This document shows, piece after piece, positions 1 through 8,065 of a stretch of 64,000 bases of DNA. Below the pieces are notes generated by a model. It saw only the letters and a list, made by a program, of their open reading frames with translations, was not told the origin of the DNA and did no database searches. Origin of the DNA: Aurantiacibacter sp. D1-12 (GTDB taxonomy: Bacteria > Pseudomonadota > Alphaproteobacteria > Sphingomonadales > Sphingomonadaceae); NCBI RefSeq assembly GCF_028858515.1, contig NZ_JAPJZJ010000002.1, positions 496,001 to 560,000 of the forward strand. Reading direction: 5' to 3'. Within the stretch, counting starts at the first letter, position 1, and each line of letters opens with the position of its first letter. The translations under genes were made by a program, and so were the position numbers.

Positions 1-471
1 ATCGAGCCGCTGATCCGCCCTGATGCCCGCATCCTTGCGCTTGTTCCCGAAGGCCTGCCTGACGTGCGCGTTATTTCTATTCGCGAGCATCCGCTGATGG
101 CGATGATGCGCATCCCCACGCTCGCTTCTGACGGCAAGGCCAACCTGCACCAGCGCGCCATCGGTGCCGCAGTCGACATCGACACCGGCATTATCACCCG
201 TGCCATGGTGGTAGGCGAAGAGATTACCCATCATCCCGACACCGGCGTCAACCTGATCGGAGTGAAGCTTCCCGAATGGGACCGCGTGCTGGAAATGAGC
301 TCCAAGTGCAGTGCCGCAATCGGTCTCGGTTATCTGGGCGTCGACATCATCCTGGACGAAAACGACGGGCCGATGGTGCTGGAAGTGAACGCCCACCCCG
401 GCATCGAAATCCAGAACATCAACCAGAAGGGCCTGCGCGCCAAGATGCTTGAAGCAGGCGAAAAGTGCTGA
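1..471 (+). CDS. ATP-grasp ligase, RimK/alpha-L-glutamate ligase-like (5' truncated)
   Basis: The reading frame is open from base 1 and ends at TGA 469-471, so only the C-terminal 156 residues are visible. They contain the last part of an ATP-grasp fold: a strand ending LGVDIILDE followed by MVLEVNAHPGI, where the E-x-N pair normally binds the second Mg-ATP magnesium. The style matches the alpha-L-glutamate-ligase-like family, which in proteobacteria often lies beside a membrane protein and an inactive transglutaminase-like protein. Those partners would lie left of the window and cannot be checked. Such enzymes join an amino acid or acid to an acceptor through an acyl-phosphate. The acceptor here is unknown. 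Confidence 0.8.
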   Translation: MEPLIRPDARILALVPEGLPDVRVISIREHPLMAMMRIPTLASDGKANLHQRAIGAAVDIDTGIITRAMVVGEEITHHPDTGVNLIGVKLPEWDRVLEMSSKCSAAIGLGYLGVDIILDENDGPMVLEVNAHPGIEIQNINQKGLRAKMLEAGEKC

Positions 472-558
472 GGAGCGAGCTGGGCCATTAACCGCGCTTG
501 CCCACCGGACCTTAGCGCAATGCCGTTACGCCCAGCCAGGCTATTGAGGGAATTTGCC

Positions 559-1089
559 ATGTTCGGACTGTTCAAGCCAAAACCCGCACCCGAAGGACCG
601 GTGGCCTTCCAGTATGCCGCCGACTTCGCGTGCTCTGCGGAAGAGCTTTATCGCATCATCGATTATGGTGATGACATATGCTGGAAGCGGGACGTTGGCT
701 CAGTCGAGGCTACCGGGGCGAGCAGCTTCCGCATGGTGCTCGATATGCTACCCGAACATGCCTTTCTGCTCGACATAAGCGAGGCAAAGCCCGGAAAATC
801 CTACGCCTATGATTGCAAGGCCGATCCGCAGGTCGGACGCCTGATCGGCACAACCGAAAGCTACGATATTGATCCGATTGACGATAGCAACTGCCGCGTC
901 ACGCTGAGTGTTGCAGCCGACTTCGAGGCAGGCATGACAAGGGCAGAATGGCAGCAGGAAGTCGAGATGATGGCGCTTGGCGTCAACAACTCACTCGCAA
1001 AGCTGAAGATCCATGCAGAGATGGGCGTCGATACGATCCGCGAGATTGAAGCAGAGCAAATTCTTGCGATGGGCGACACGCGGCACTGA
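559..1089 (+). CDS. SRPBCC-family (polyketide cyclase/START-like) protein
   Basis: A 176-residue protein with the helix-grip look of the SRPBCC superfamily. An N-terminal strand (VAFQYAADF) is followed by a helix (CSAEELYRIID), alternating strands, and a long C-terminal amphipathic helix (residues about 135-165). I chose ATG 559 because TTGAGGG lies 8 bases upstream; an in-frame ATG at 520 has no comparable site and would add 13 arginine-rich residues. There is no signal peptide. The family binds hydrophobic ligands in a central cavity; nothing in the sequence or neighbours fixes the ligand. It stands alone between the ATP-grasp gene and a HerA-like ATPase. Confidence 0.75.
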   Translation: MFGLFKPKPAPEGPVAFQYAADFACSAEELYRIIDYGDDICWKRDVGSVEATGASSFRMVLDMLPEHAFLLDISEAKPGKSYAYDCKADPQVGRLIGTTESYDIDPIDDSNCRVTLSVAADFEAGMTRAEWQQEVEMMALGVNNSLAKLKIHAEMGVDTIREIEAEQILAMGDTRH

Positions 1090-1151
1090 ACGCTGGATAA
1101 GCCTTCCTGCCACGCTAGGCGCGCGACCTCGCCTGACCTATCGCTGACGGG

Positions 1152-2600
1152 GTGAAAGCGGAAATCGAAATCGGCAAGGACGTGCACGACACTCCCGTTC
1201 TGGTGGACGTGGAGGAGCTGTTAGCAACCCGCTTGCTGGTGCAGGGCAATTCGGGCAGCGGCAAATCGCACCTGCTGCGAAGGCTGCTCGAACAGAGTGC
1301 GCAAATGGTGCAGCAGGTGGTGATCGACCCCGAAGGCGATTTCACGTCGCTGGCCGATCATTTCGATCACGTGGTCATTGAAGGTGCAAGCTATTCTCCG
1401 CGAGAGATAGAGGCACTGGCGGGCCGCATCCGGCAGCATCGTGCCTCCGTGGTGCTGGCGCTGGAAGAGCTTGAGGTCGAGCAGCAGATCCGCTGTGCCG
1501 CGCAGTTCCTTACCGCGCTGTTCGATGCCCCGCGCGAACACTGGTTTCCCGCGCTGGTGGTGGTCGATGAAGCGCAGATGTTCGCCCCTTCCGCAGCAGG
1601 TGAAATGGCGGAAGATACGCGGCGCATGACGCTGTCGGCCATGACCAACCTCATGTGCCGCGGCCGCAAGCGCGGGCTTGCCGGGATCGTCGCCACGCAG
1701 CGACTGGCAAAACTCGCCAAGAACGTCGCGGCGGAGGCGAGCAACTTCCTGATGGGGCGCACTTTCCTCGATATCGATATGCAACGCGCGGCGGACTTGC
1801 TTGGTATGGACCGTAAGCAGGCGGAGCGTATCCGCGATTTGCAGCGCGGGCATTTCCTTGGGCTTGGCCCGGCAGTCAGCCGTCGCCCGGTCGCGGTGCA
1901 TATCGGCAGCGTCAAATCGGGCGGTAAGAATTCGGCGACCGCACTCACCCCGCTGCCGAAGACCGATGCCGAGGCCATGGGCGCTTTGCTTCACGACTCG
2001 CTCAAGGAAGAAGCGGCTGAGCCGGTGCGCACTCCGCCGCCCTCGCCGCCTCCCGCTCCGGCGGTCGAGGAACTGGCGCAGAGCATGGCCGACAGCGCAG
2101 AGCCCGCGCAGCCCGAGGGCGATAGTCCGGCCATCCCGCTGCCACAGGGCGATATCGACGGCGTCTTACGTGAAATGGCGGCAGAGGACGGCGCCAGTTT
2201 CACGCCTGCCAGCACGCTGTTCCGCACCTTTGCCACACGATGCCGCGAGCGTGCGATCCCGTCTGCCCATGTCGATATGCCTGCCTTCCGGCGGCTGTTC
2301 GCTTTCGCCAGCGCGGGCGTGGGCCGACTCGACCCCGAACAGCGCGAACGCGTTGAACACATGGCAGAAAACGTCGCAGAGGATGTCCTCGCACCCTATC
2401 TCGCCATCGTGGTGGCCGCTGCCGAAGGACGCGCATCACCCGATGAAGACACGCTTGCCCGAGTCTATGGCACCGCCAGCCCGGGGCGCATTCGCCGCCT
2501 GCTCGAACATCTCGAGAAGACCGGCCTGATCGTAGTACACGAGGATTTCGGCGGCCAGCGCACGATCACCGTGCCCGGCATAGAGGAAGTGGTCGCTTAA
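1152..2600 (+). CDS. HerA/DUF87-type ATPase
   Basis: A 482-residue cytoplasmic P-loop ATPase. The Walker A motif GNSGSGKS is at residues 32-39 and the Walker B run LVVVDEAQMF at about 134-143, followed by RGRKRGLAGIVATQR, a typical sensor strand of the HerA/FtsK clade. Residues about 290-315 form a Pro/Ala/Glu linker. The C-terminal third is helical, with an apparent winged-helix-like end (ARVYGTASPGRIRRLLEHL). The start is GTG 1152, preceded only by a weak ACGGGG. HerA-type ATPases pump DNA or protein through a hexameric ring; no NurA nuclease is adjacent. The gene converges with the lipoprotein hydrolase, with a 4-base overlap of the stop regions. Confidence 0.8.
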   Translation: MKAEIEIGKDVHDTPVLVDVEELLATRLLVQGNSGSGKSHLLRRLLEQSAQMVQQVVIDPEGDFTSLADHFDHVVIEGASYSPREIEALAGRIRQHRASVVLALEELEVEQQIRCAAQFLTALFDAPREHWFPALVVVDEAQMFAPSAAGEMAEDTRRMTLSAMTNLMCRGRKRGLAGIVATQRLAKLAKNVAAEASNFLMGRTFLDIDMQRAADLLGMDRKQAERIRDLQRGHFLGLGPAVSRRPVAVHIGSVKSGGKNSATALTPLPKTDAEAMGALLHDSLKEEAAEPVRTPPPSPPPAPAVEELAQSMADSAEPAQPEGDSPAIPLPQGDIDGVLREMAAEDGASFTPASTLFRTFATRCRERAIPSAHVDMPAFRRLFAFASAGVGRLDPEQRERVEHMAENVAEDVLAPYLAIVVAAAEGRASPDEDTLARVYGTASPGRIRRLLEHLEKTGLIVVHEDFGGQRTITVPGIEEVVA

Positions 2601-3847
2601 CCTTCTGGGGTGAAGCCCTCGCAAAGATCGGCCACTTGGCTGCTCCGATCCACTCGTTCCATCGCCATGAAATCGGCAAAGAACGACGTATGGAGATTGG
2701 CCTGTTCGATGTATTTGGTGAAGGCATGTTCGCGCAGGTACTCGGCTTCCAGCGGTGTTCCTGTCCGGTCGAAATCATACCCCACAAAGCTGACGTCGCG
2801 CCCTGCCAAAAGCGGATCGCCGCGCAAATCTTCGCAATAGAATTCGGCTTCGATGCCGAGATTGGTTGCGCCGCTCCAGAAAAAGTTCGCGCCTAGCCCG
2901 TATTTGTCCAGCGTGGCATCATTCGGATTGACCGCGAGCATGACGTGGGCACCCTCGCTGAGGAAACCGGCCGCTTCGTCACCCATCGGATCGAAGGTCA
3001 GGCTGGGTGTGGCTGCGGCGAGCATGGCGATGCGCAAGTCGCGGAATTGCGGCACGCGGTATTGGGTGTAATCGAGCGAGGCGTGCTGCGCGAAGAGGTA
3101 GTAACCTTCGCTGTCGGGATCGCGCAGTTCGGGCAGCGCGGCAGCGGGATTGCCGAAAGTCGCGCCCAATACGAACGCGCCCGAGCTATGCGTCAGGATA
3201 CGCACGGTGGTGGCATTGTCGGCGCGCTGCTGCAGCCCCTCCGAAATCCCGTTGAGTAGCTGTCGCATCTGGAAACCCACGAGTGGCCCCGACCCCTGCG
3301 CATAGCTCCATGCGCGATTCTGCACGCCTTGGAACCCATCCCAGTACACCTCGACGAAGTGGATCGGTCGGCCTGTATTGGCGTGGGTGCGCAGCGCATC
3401 CTGCGCCAAGAGAAACGCGCTATTGGCTTCACCGTAATCGTTGTTGAACCCGTGCACGAGGACGACGAGGTCGACATCGCGCTCGGCTGCTCCGCTTTGC
3501 GCGAGAACCTCGTCGGCGGTTTCCGACCAGATCGTAGCCTGCACATCGCGCCAGAGCTCGAGGTCGCCCTGCGTAGCGCACAATCGCCCGGCCTGCGACC
3601 CGGCTGGCGCTATGGCGCACTCATTGGCTTGGCCGCGTGACATGTAGCGGTACAGACTGCCGGAAGGCAGGTCGCTGGTGACAGGGTTGAGATGGCTGCG
3701 CGGATAGATACTGCCATGCGCGTCTACATAAACCCGCGTAATGCCCTCCGCCCGGGTTTGCGCATGGTGAGGGAAGAATGTGACGTTCTTGGCGCAGGCC
3801 GAAAGGGTGAGGACCAGCAGAAGCGCGCACAGAATTCTGTAATACAT
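2597..3847 (-). CDS. Lipoprotein alpha/beta hydrolase (DUF900-like)
   Basis: A 416-residue protein from ATG 3847. The N-terminus is a lipoprotein signal with LSAC lipobox and predicted lipidated Cys18, so the product is probably anchored to a membrane on the periplasmic side. The hydrolase core shows a strand-turn LVVLVHGFNND (oxyanion region) and a nucleophile elbow THSSGA, where the usual G-H-S-x-G begins with Thr instead of Gly. This matches the DUF900 group of predicted esterases. The substrate is unknown. The reading frame extends 16 codons further upstream, but that would place Arg-rich sequence before the signal peptide, so the inner ATG is preferred. It is transcribed divergently from ald. 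Confidence 0.8.
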   Translation of the reverse strand: MYYRILCALLLVLTLSACAKNVTFFPHHAQTRAEGITRVYVDAHGSIYPRSHLNPVTSDLPSGSLYRYMSRGQANECAIAPAGSQAGRLCATQGDLELWRDVQATIWSETADEVLAQSGAAERDVDLVVLVHGFNNDYGEANSAFLLAQDALRTHANTGRPIHFVEVYWDGFQGVQNRAWSYAQGSGPLVGFQMRQLLNGISEGLQQRADNATTVRILTHSSGAFVLGATFGNPAAALPELRDPDSEGYYLFAQHASLDYTQYRVPQFRDLRIAMLAAATPSLTFDPMGDEAAGFLSEGAHVMLAVNPNDATLDKYGLGANFFWSGATNLGIEAEFYCEDLRGDPLLAGRDVSFVGYDFDRTGTPLEAEYLREHAFTKYIEQANLHTSFFADFMAMERVDRSSQVADLCEGFTPEG

Positions 3848-4034
3848 GTGTAATTTCCCCCTGCGCCACGATAGGCCGGGACGCGCCAGATGCAAGCAGC
3901 CTCGAAAATGTGCTTTCCTACAGCGGCGGCCGGCCCACAGGCTCTCCGGTTATGCTGAACCTACCTTCACCCGTCATCGCCGCCGCGCGGAGATACAGCC
4001 ACCGTGCGCTCCGACATGTATTTCATCAACTAAC

Positions 4035-4077
4035 GCGCGCCATTGCCCAAATCCGCTTTCGCCTGTAACGGGCGCGC
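4035..4077 (+). promoter_or_regulatory. Possible leader hairpin upstream of alanine dehydrogenase
   Basis: GCGCGCC (4035-4041) and GGCGCGC (4071-4077) can form a 7-bp GC stem with a 29-base loop, ending 26 bases before the ald ATG. It has no U-run, so it is not a terminator. It could be a leader structure or part of an operator in the 256-bp divergent region between the hydrolase and ald genes. Such stems also arise by chance in GC-rich DNA. Confidence 0.25.
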
Positions 4078-4103
4078 ATATTTCATTCATCGGAGTTCAT
4101 CCC

Positions 4104-5219
4104 ATGCGCATCGGTTGTCCCACGGAAATCAAGAACCGCGAATATCGTGTCGGCCTGACGCCAGAGAGCGCGGGTGAGCTGGTGAATGCCGGTCACGAAG
4201 TGTGGATCCAGTCGGGCGCTGGTGAAGGTATCGGTGCCTATGACGCGCAGTATTCGGATCGCGGCGCCAAAGTGGTCGAAACGGCTGAAGAGATCTTTGC
4301 CGAGTGCGAGATGATCGTGAAGGTGAAAGAGCCTCAGGCGAACGAGCGCGCGATGCTGCGCGAAGGCCAGATCCTCTACACCTATCTCCACCTCGCTCCG
4401 GACGCTCCGCAGACCGAAGACCTGGTGAAGTCGGGTTGCACCGCGATTGCCTATGAAACCGTAACAAGTCACCGGGGCGGACTGCCGCTGCTAACGCCGA
4501 TGAGCCAGGTAGCCGGCCGCATGAGCATCCAGGCCGGTGCTACCGCGCTTGAGAAGGCACATGGCGGCCGCGGCGTACTGCTCGGCGGTGTCCCGGGCGT
4601 TATGCCAGGCAAGGTCGTGATCATCGGCGGTGGTGTCGTCGGTTTCAACGCGGCGCAGATGGCTGCGGGTCTGGGTGCAGACACGATCATCATGGATCTC
4701 GATCCGGTGGTCCTCGAAAAGGTCGGCACGCATTTTGAAGCGCGCGCCAGCACGCGATTTGCCAGCAAGGCGAATGTGGAAGAAGCCGTTGCCGAAGCCG
4801 ACATGGTCGTGGGTGCGGTGCTCGTTCCCGGCGCTGCTGCACCCAAGCTGGTAAGCCGCGCGATGCTCTCCACCATGAAGCCCGGCGCGGTTCTGGTGGA
4901 CGTCGCCATCGACCAGGGCGGCTGCTTCGAAACGAGCAAGGCCACCACGCATGACGACCCGACCTATGTGGTGGACGACATTGTGCACTATTGCGTCGCC
5001 AACATGCCGGGTGCGGTCAGTCGCACCAGTACCTATGCGCTCAATAACGTCACGCTGCCACACGCGCTGCGCATCGCCAATCTGGGCTGGAAAGAGGCCA
5101 TGCGCGCCGATCCGCATCTGGCGCAGGGCCTCAATGTCCACGCGGGCAAGGTCACCTATCCGGCAGTTGCGCGCGAGCTGGGATACGACCTGCTGCCAAT
5201 CGACGAGGCGATTGCCTAA
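4104..5219 (+). CDS. ald: Alanine dehydrogenase
   Basis: A full-length (371 residues) L-alanine dehydrogenase, converting L-alanine and NAD+ to pyruvate, ammonia and NADH, in the cytoplasm. The N-terminal domain begins [20 protein letters not shown], the signature of the AlaDH/PNT family. YLHLAPD carries the catalytic His region. The Rossmann glycine motif [11 protein letters not shown] is followed by the acidic MDLDP that selects NAD. The C-terminal [12 protein letters not shown] is also typical. ATG 4104 aligns with the family start; an open frame reaching back to 3846 is non-coding leader. Its stop overlaps the stop of the convergent thioesterase gene. Confidence 0.95.
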   Translation: MRIGCPTEIKNREYRVGLTPESAGELVNAGHEVWIQSGAGEGIGAYDAQYSDRGAKVVETAEEIFAECEMIVKVKEPQANERAMLREGQILYTYLHLAPDAPQTEDLVKSGCTAIAYETVTSHRGGLPLLTPMSQVAGRMSIQAGATALEKAHGGRGVLLGGVPGVMPGKVVIIGGGVVGFNAAQMAAGLGADTIIMDLDPVVLEKVGTHFEARASTRFASKANVEEAVAEADMVVGAVLVPGAAAPKLVSRAMLSTMKPGAVLVDVAIDQGGCFETSKATTHDDPTYVVDDIVHYCVANMPGAVSRTSTYALNNVTLPHALRIANLGWKEAMRADPHLAQGLNVHAGKVTYPAVARELGYDLLPIDEAIA

Positions 5220-5632
5220 GCGGCGCTCCACCCGCCATCCGGCATAAAGGGCGCAGCGACTTCGCTTGGCACGCGCATCAGCTTGCCACTGGCCTTGTCG
5301 ACCATCGCCCATGTCGTCTTGGCGCGGACGAGTTCTTTGCCCTCGCAATCGGTGAAGCTGAAGTGGCGGTTGAAGCGGGGACCGCGCGGGCCTTCGCGGA
5401 TTTCGGTGGTGCCGGTGACGCTCTCACCCTCCGCAATGTTGCCGCGATAGTCGATCTCGTGCCGCAGGACGAGCCAAGCAAATGCCTCAACATCCTCGGA
5501 CCGCGCCTGTGCCACCCAGTGCTCTGTGGCGAGCTCTTCCATCCAGCGCACCCAGACGGTGTTGTTGACGTGGCCGTTCACATCGATGTGCTCGGGCAGC
5601 GCGGTGAAGGGGCGGGAGAAGGTGTTGCTCAC
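5216..5632 (-). CDS. Acyl-CoA thioesterase, 4-hydroxybenzoyl-CoA thioesterase-like hotdog fold
   Basis: A 138-residue single hotdog domain. DVNGHVNNTVWVRWMEE is the diagnostic active-site loop plus central helix of the 4HBT/YbgC-type thioesterases. In this group the Asp just before Val-Asn-Gly-His-Val-Asn is the usual catalytic residue. It hydrolyses an acyl-CoA; the chain length cannot be read from sequence. The start is GTG 5632, overlapping the stop of the upstream small membrane protein (GTGA). This implies translational coupling in a three-gene operon with that protein and the S9 peptidase. Confidence 0.85.
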   Translation of the reverse strand: MSNTFSRPFTALPEHIDVNGHVNNTVWVRWMEELATEHWVAQARSEDVEAFAWLVLRHEIDYRGNIAEGESVTGTTEIREGPRGPRFNRHFSFTDCEGKELVRAKTTWAMVDKASGKLMRVPSEVAAPFMPDGGWSAA

Positions 5633-5889
5633 AGGCAGTCACCATTGAAGCAGCTGTAGAGAAGGGCTGCCCATCCATAGAGCGGATAAATCAGGATCGG
5701 CGCGAATGCCAAAATCCACCAACTTCGATTCTTCAGAATCGCCACGATCATCATGATCAGTCCTAAGATTTGAACGGGAAAACTCATCATGTAGAGGGTG
5801 CCATCCCCGATTCTGATCAGAATGAGCAGCACCGTGACAAGGACCGCCAATAGCGAACCTAGCTCGAAGAGCGATTCCTTAATCGTCAC
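5629..5889 (-). CDS. Small hydrophobic membrane protein
   Basis: An 86-residue protein with about three membrane-spanning segments (residues about 10-27, 33-50 and 56-76) and a short C-terminal tail with two Cys. I recognise no family. The start is GTG 5889, overlapping the S9 peptidase stop in a GTGA, and its own stop overlaps the thioesterase start the same way. It is therefore surely translated as the middle gene of this operon. No function can be inferred from the sequence. Confidence 0.65.
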   Translation of the reverse strand: MTIKESLFELGSLLAVLVTVLLILIRIGDGTLYMMSFPVQILGLIMMIVAILKNRSWWILAFAPILIYPLYGWAALLYSCFNGDCL

Positions 5890-7946
5890 ACCTCAACTCC
5901 CATCTGCCACAGGATGAAGGCCATTTCTTCGGCGGTTTCGCGTAGTCCCTCGAACCGGCCGGACTTGCCGCCGTGGCCTGCGCCCATATTGGTCTTCATC
6001 ATCAACAGGTTGTCGTCTGTCTTCAACTCGCGCAGTTTGGCGACCCATTTGGCGGGCTCCCAGTAAGTAACGCGCGGATCGTTGAGGCCGGCGGTAACGA
6101 GCATAGGCGGATAGGCCTGCGCGCTCACCTGATCGTAGGGGCTGTAGCTGCGGATGAAATCGAACATTTCCTTGCTTTCAATAGGATTGCCCCATTCGGG
6201 CCACTCGCCGGGGGTGAGAGGCAGCGTCTCGTCTAGCATGGTGTTGAGCACGTCGACGAAAGGCACGTGCGCGACAATCGCGCCCCACAGGTCGGGCGCC
6301 TGGTTGATCACCGCGCCCATCAGCTCGCCACCGGCAGAGCCGCCGCTCGCGGTGACTTTGCACTTTGCGGTGTAGCCCCGATCGATCAGCCCGCGCGCAA
6401 CATCGACGAAGTCGTTGAAGGTGTTGGTGCGCGCTTGCATCTTGCCCTGGAGATACCAGTTGCGCCCCAGATCATCGCCGCCACGAATGTGCGCGATGGC
6501 ATAGGCAAAACCGCGATCGACAAGGCTGAGCCGCGTGACCGAAAAGCCCGGAGCAACCGCATAGCCATAGGCTCCATAAGCGTAGAGATGCAGCGGACCG
6601 CCGGGTTTGCGATCCTTGCGATACATGACGCTCACCGGGACCATTGCGCCGTCTCGCGCCTCAATCTGCAAACGCTCGACCGCGTAGAGATCGGGGTCGA
6701 ATCCGGAAGGGACTTCCTGCACCTTGAGTGTTGTCAGCGTGCGGTCGGCAACGCTGTAGTCAAAGGTCGTCGCTGGCGTAATCGGGCTTTGATAGCCGAG
6801 CCGCAGCACATCCATCGCCCATTCGGGATTGTTGCCCAGCCCTGCCGAATAGGCCTCTTCGGGAAAATCGATGGTCTCGATCCGCGCGGGATCATCGTAG
6901 TACCGGATCTGCACCTGATCGAGGCCGTTCAGCCGACCTTCGACGACGTAGAAATCGCGGAACAGGTCGAAATCGGTGAGGTAGAACTCGTCCGACCCTT
7001 CGATCAGCGTAGTCCATTCTCCGGGCGCAGACATCGGCGCGGTGGCCAGCCGGAAGTTGACGTGATTGTCGTTGGTGAGGACGAACAACGTCTCTTCGCG
7101 CACATCGACATCGTATTCAACACCCTTCTCCCGAGCGCGCACCAGCATGGCCTCGCCCAGCGGATCAGAAATCGGCAGCAATCGCGCCTCCGATGTCTCG
7201 TTATCGCCCGTGCCGATGATCAGCCATTCCCGGTTGGAAGACAGGCCCGGCGAAGCGGTGAAGCCGAGCTGCTCCTCATGGTAGATTTCCACGTCATCGC
7301 CAGTCTTGCCCACATGGTGAGCGAAAATGCGATCCACCCGCCACTGCTCGTTCGCGCGGCCGTAAACAATGATGGTATCGCCTGCCGCCCAGATGAGCGC
7401 GGTATTCACGTTTTCGATCCTGTCAGGCAGGAGCTCACCGCTCTCCAGATCCTTGATGAAACCGGTGTAGAATTCACCGCCCGTCGTATCGGTCGAATAG
7501 GCGAGAAAGCGCCCATCCTCGCTCACCGCCAGCGCGCCGAGCTGAAAGTACTCCTGCCCCTCAGCAAGCGCCGGACCGTCGAGGATCAGGATCTTTTCAT
7601 CACTTCCGGCCGGGCGGCGATAGAACTTGCGGTATTGCCCGCCTTCCTCGAATTCGGACCAGTATTCCCACTCACCATCCTTCTGTGGAACGGTGGAATC
7701 GTCTTCCTTGATGCGTCCGCGCATCTCCGCGAAAAGCGACTCAACCGCAACATCTTGCCCCTTCATCTGCGCCTCAAAATAGGCGTTCTCCGCCTTGACG
7801 TAGGACAGGATGCTCTCGTCCTTCACCTCGGGATAGCCGGGGTCGCGCAGCCAGGCATAAGGGTCGGTGATTGTTATGCCGTGATGGGTGAATTCGTGCA
7901 GGCGCTTTTCGACGCGCGGCGGGGGGAGCGATTTGTCGTGGGGCAA
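5886..7946 (-). CDS. ptrB: Oligopeptidase B-type S9 serine peptidase
   Basis: A 686-residue prolyl oligopeptidase family protein. An N-terminal domain of about 400 residues (seven-bladed propeller) has entry motif DPYAWLRDP. The C-terminal alpha/beta hydrolase carries Ser in GGSAGGELMG (near residue 536), Asp in GLNDPRVTYWEP (near 622) and His in MGAGHGGKSGR (near 657). That organisation and length fit oligopeptidase B, which cuts short peptides after basic residues. No signal peptide is visible, so it should be cytoplasmic. The start appears to be TTG 7946, with GGACGGA about 8 bases upstream. It is the first gene of an operon with a small membrane protein and a thioesterase, and is divergent from the aminopeptidase P gene. 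Confidence 0.9.
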   Translation of the reverse strand: MPHDKSLPPPRVEKRLHEFTHHGITITDPYAWLRDPGYPEVKDESILSYVKAENAYFEAQMKGQDVAVESLFAEMRGRIKEDDSTVPQKDGEWEYWSEFEEGGQYRKFYRRPAGSDEKILILDGPALAEGQEYFQLGALAVSEDGRFLAYSTDTTGGEFYTGFIKDLESGELLPDRIENVNTALIWAAGDTIIVYGRANEQWRVDRIFAHHVGKTGDDVEIYHEEQLGFTASPGLSSNREWLIIGTGDNETSEARLLPISDPLGEAMLVRAREKGVEYDVDVREETLFVLTNDNHVNFRLATAPMSAPGEWTTLIEGSDEFYLTDFDLFRDFYVVEGRLNGLDQVQIRYYDDPARIETIDFPEEAYSAGLGNNPEWAMDVLRLGYQSPITPATTFDYSVADRTLTTLKVQEVPSGFDPDLYAVERLQIEARDGAMVPVSVMYRKDRKPGGPLHLYAYGAYGYAVAPGFSVTRLSLVDRGFAYAIAHIRGGDDLGRNWYLQGKMQARTNTFNDFVDVARGLIDRGYTAKCKVTASGGSAGGELMGAVINQAPDLWGAIVAHVPFVDVLNTMLDETLPLTPGEWPEWGNPIESKEMFDFIRSYSPYDQVSAQAYPPMLVTAGLNDPRVTYWEPAKWVAKLRELKTDDNLLMMKTNMGAGHGGKSGRFEGLRETAEEMAFILWQMGVEV

Positions 7947-8065
7947 GGTGCAATTCCGTCCTGAACGAATAGAAGCTTGTCGCGCTTTGCTGGAAAGCTG
8001 GCCGGGAAAGGCCTATGTGGTCTGCCTAGAGACAAATTACACCGCAAGAAACCGGAAAACTGACC

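Noticed and set aside
1-471. The ATP-grasp gene as a source of the missing transglutaminase-like leader peptidase of the lasso locus
   Set aside because: It is 57 kb away and encodes only an ATP-grasp domain in the visible part; no transglutaminase triad is seen.
6267-7964. A 565-residue plus-strand frame across the S9 peptidase gene
   Set aside because: Antisense shadow of ptrB; the real gene has all catalytic motifs and overlapping operon partners.
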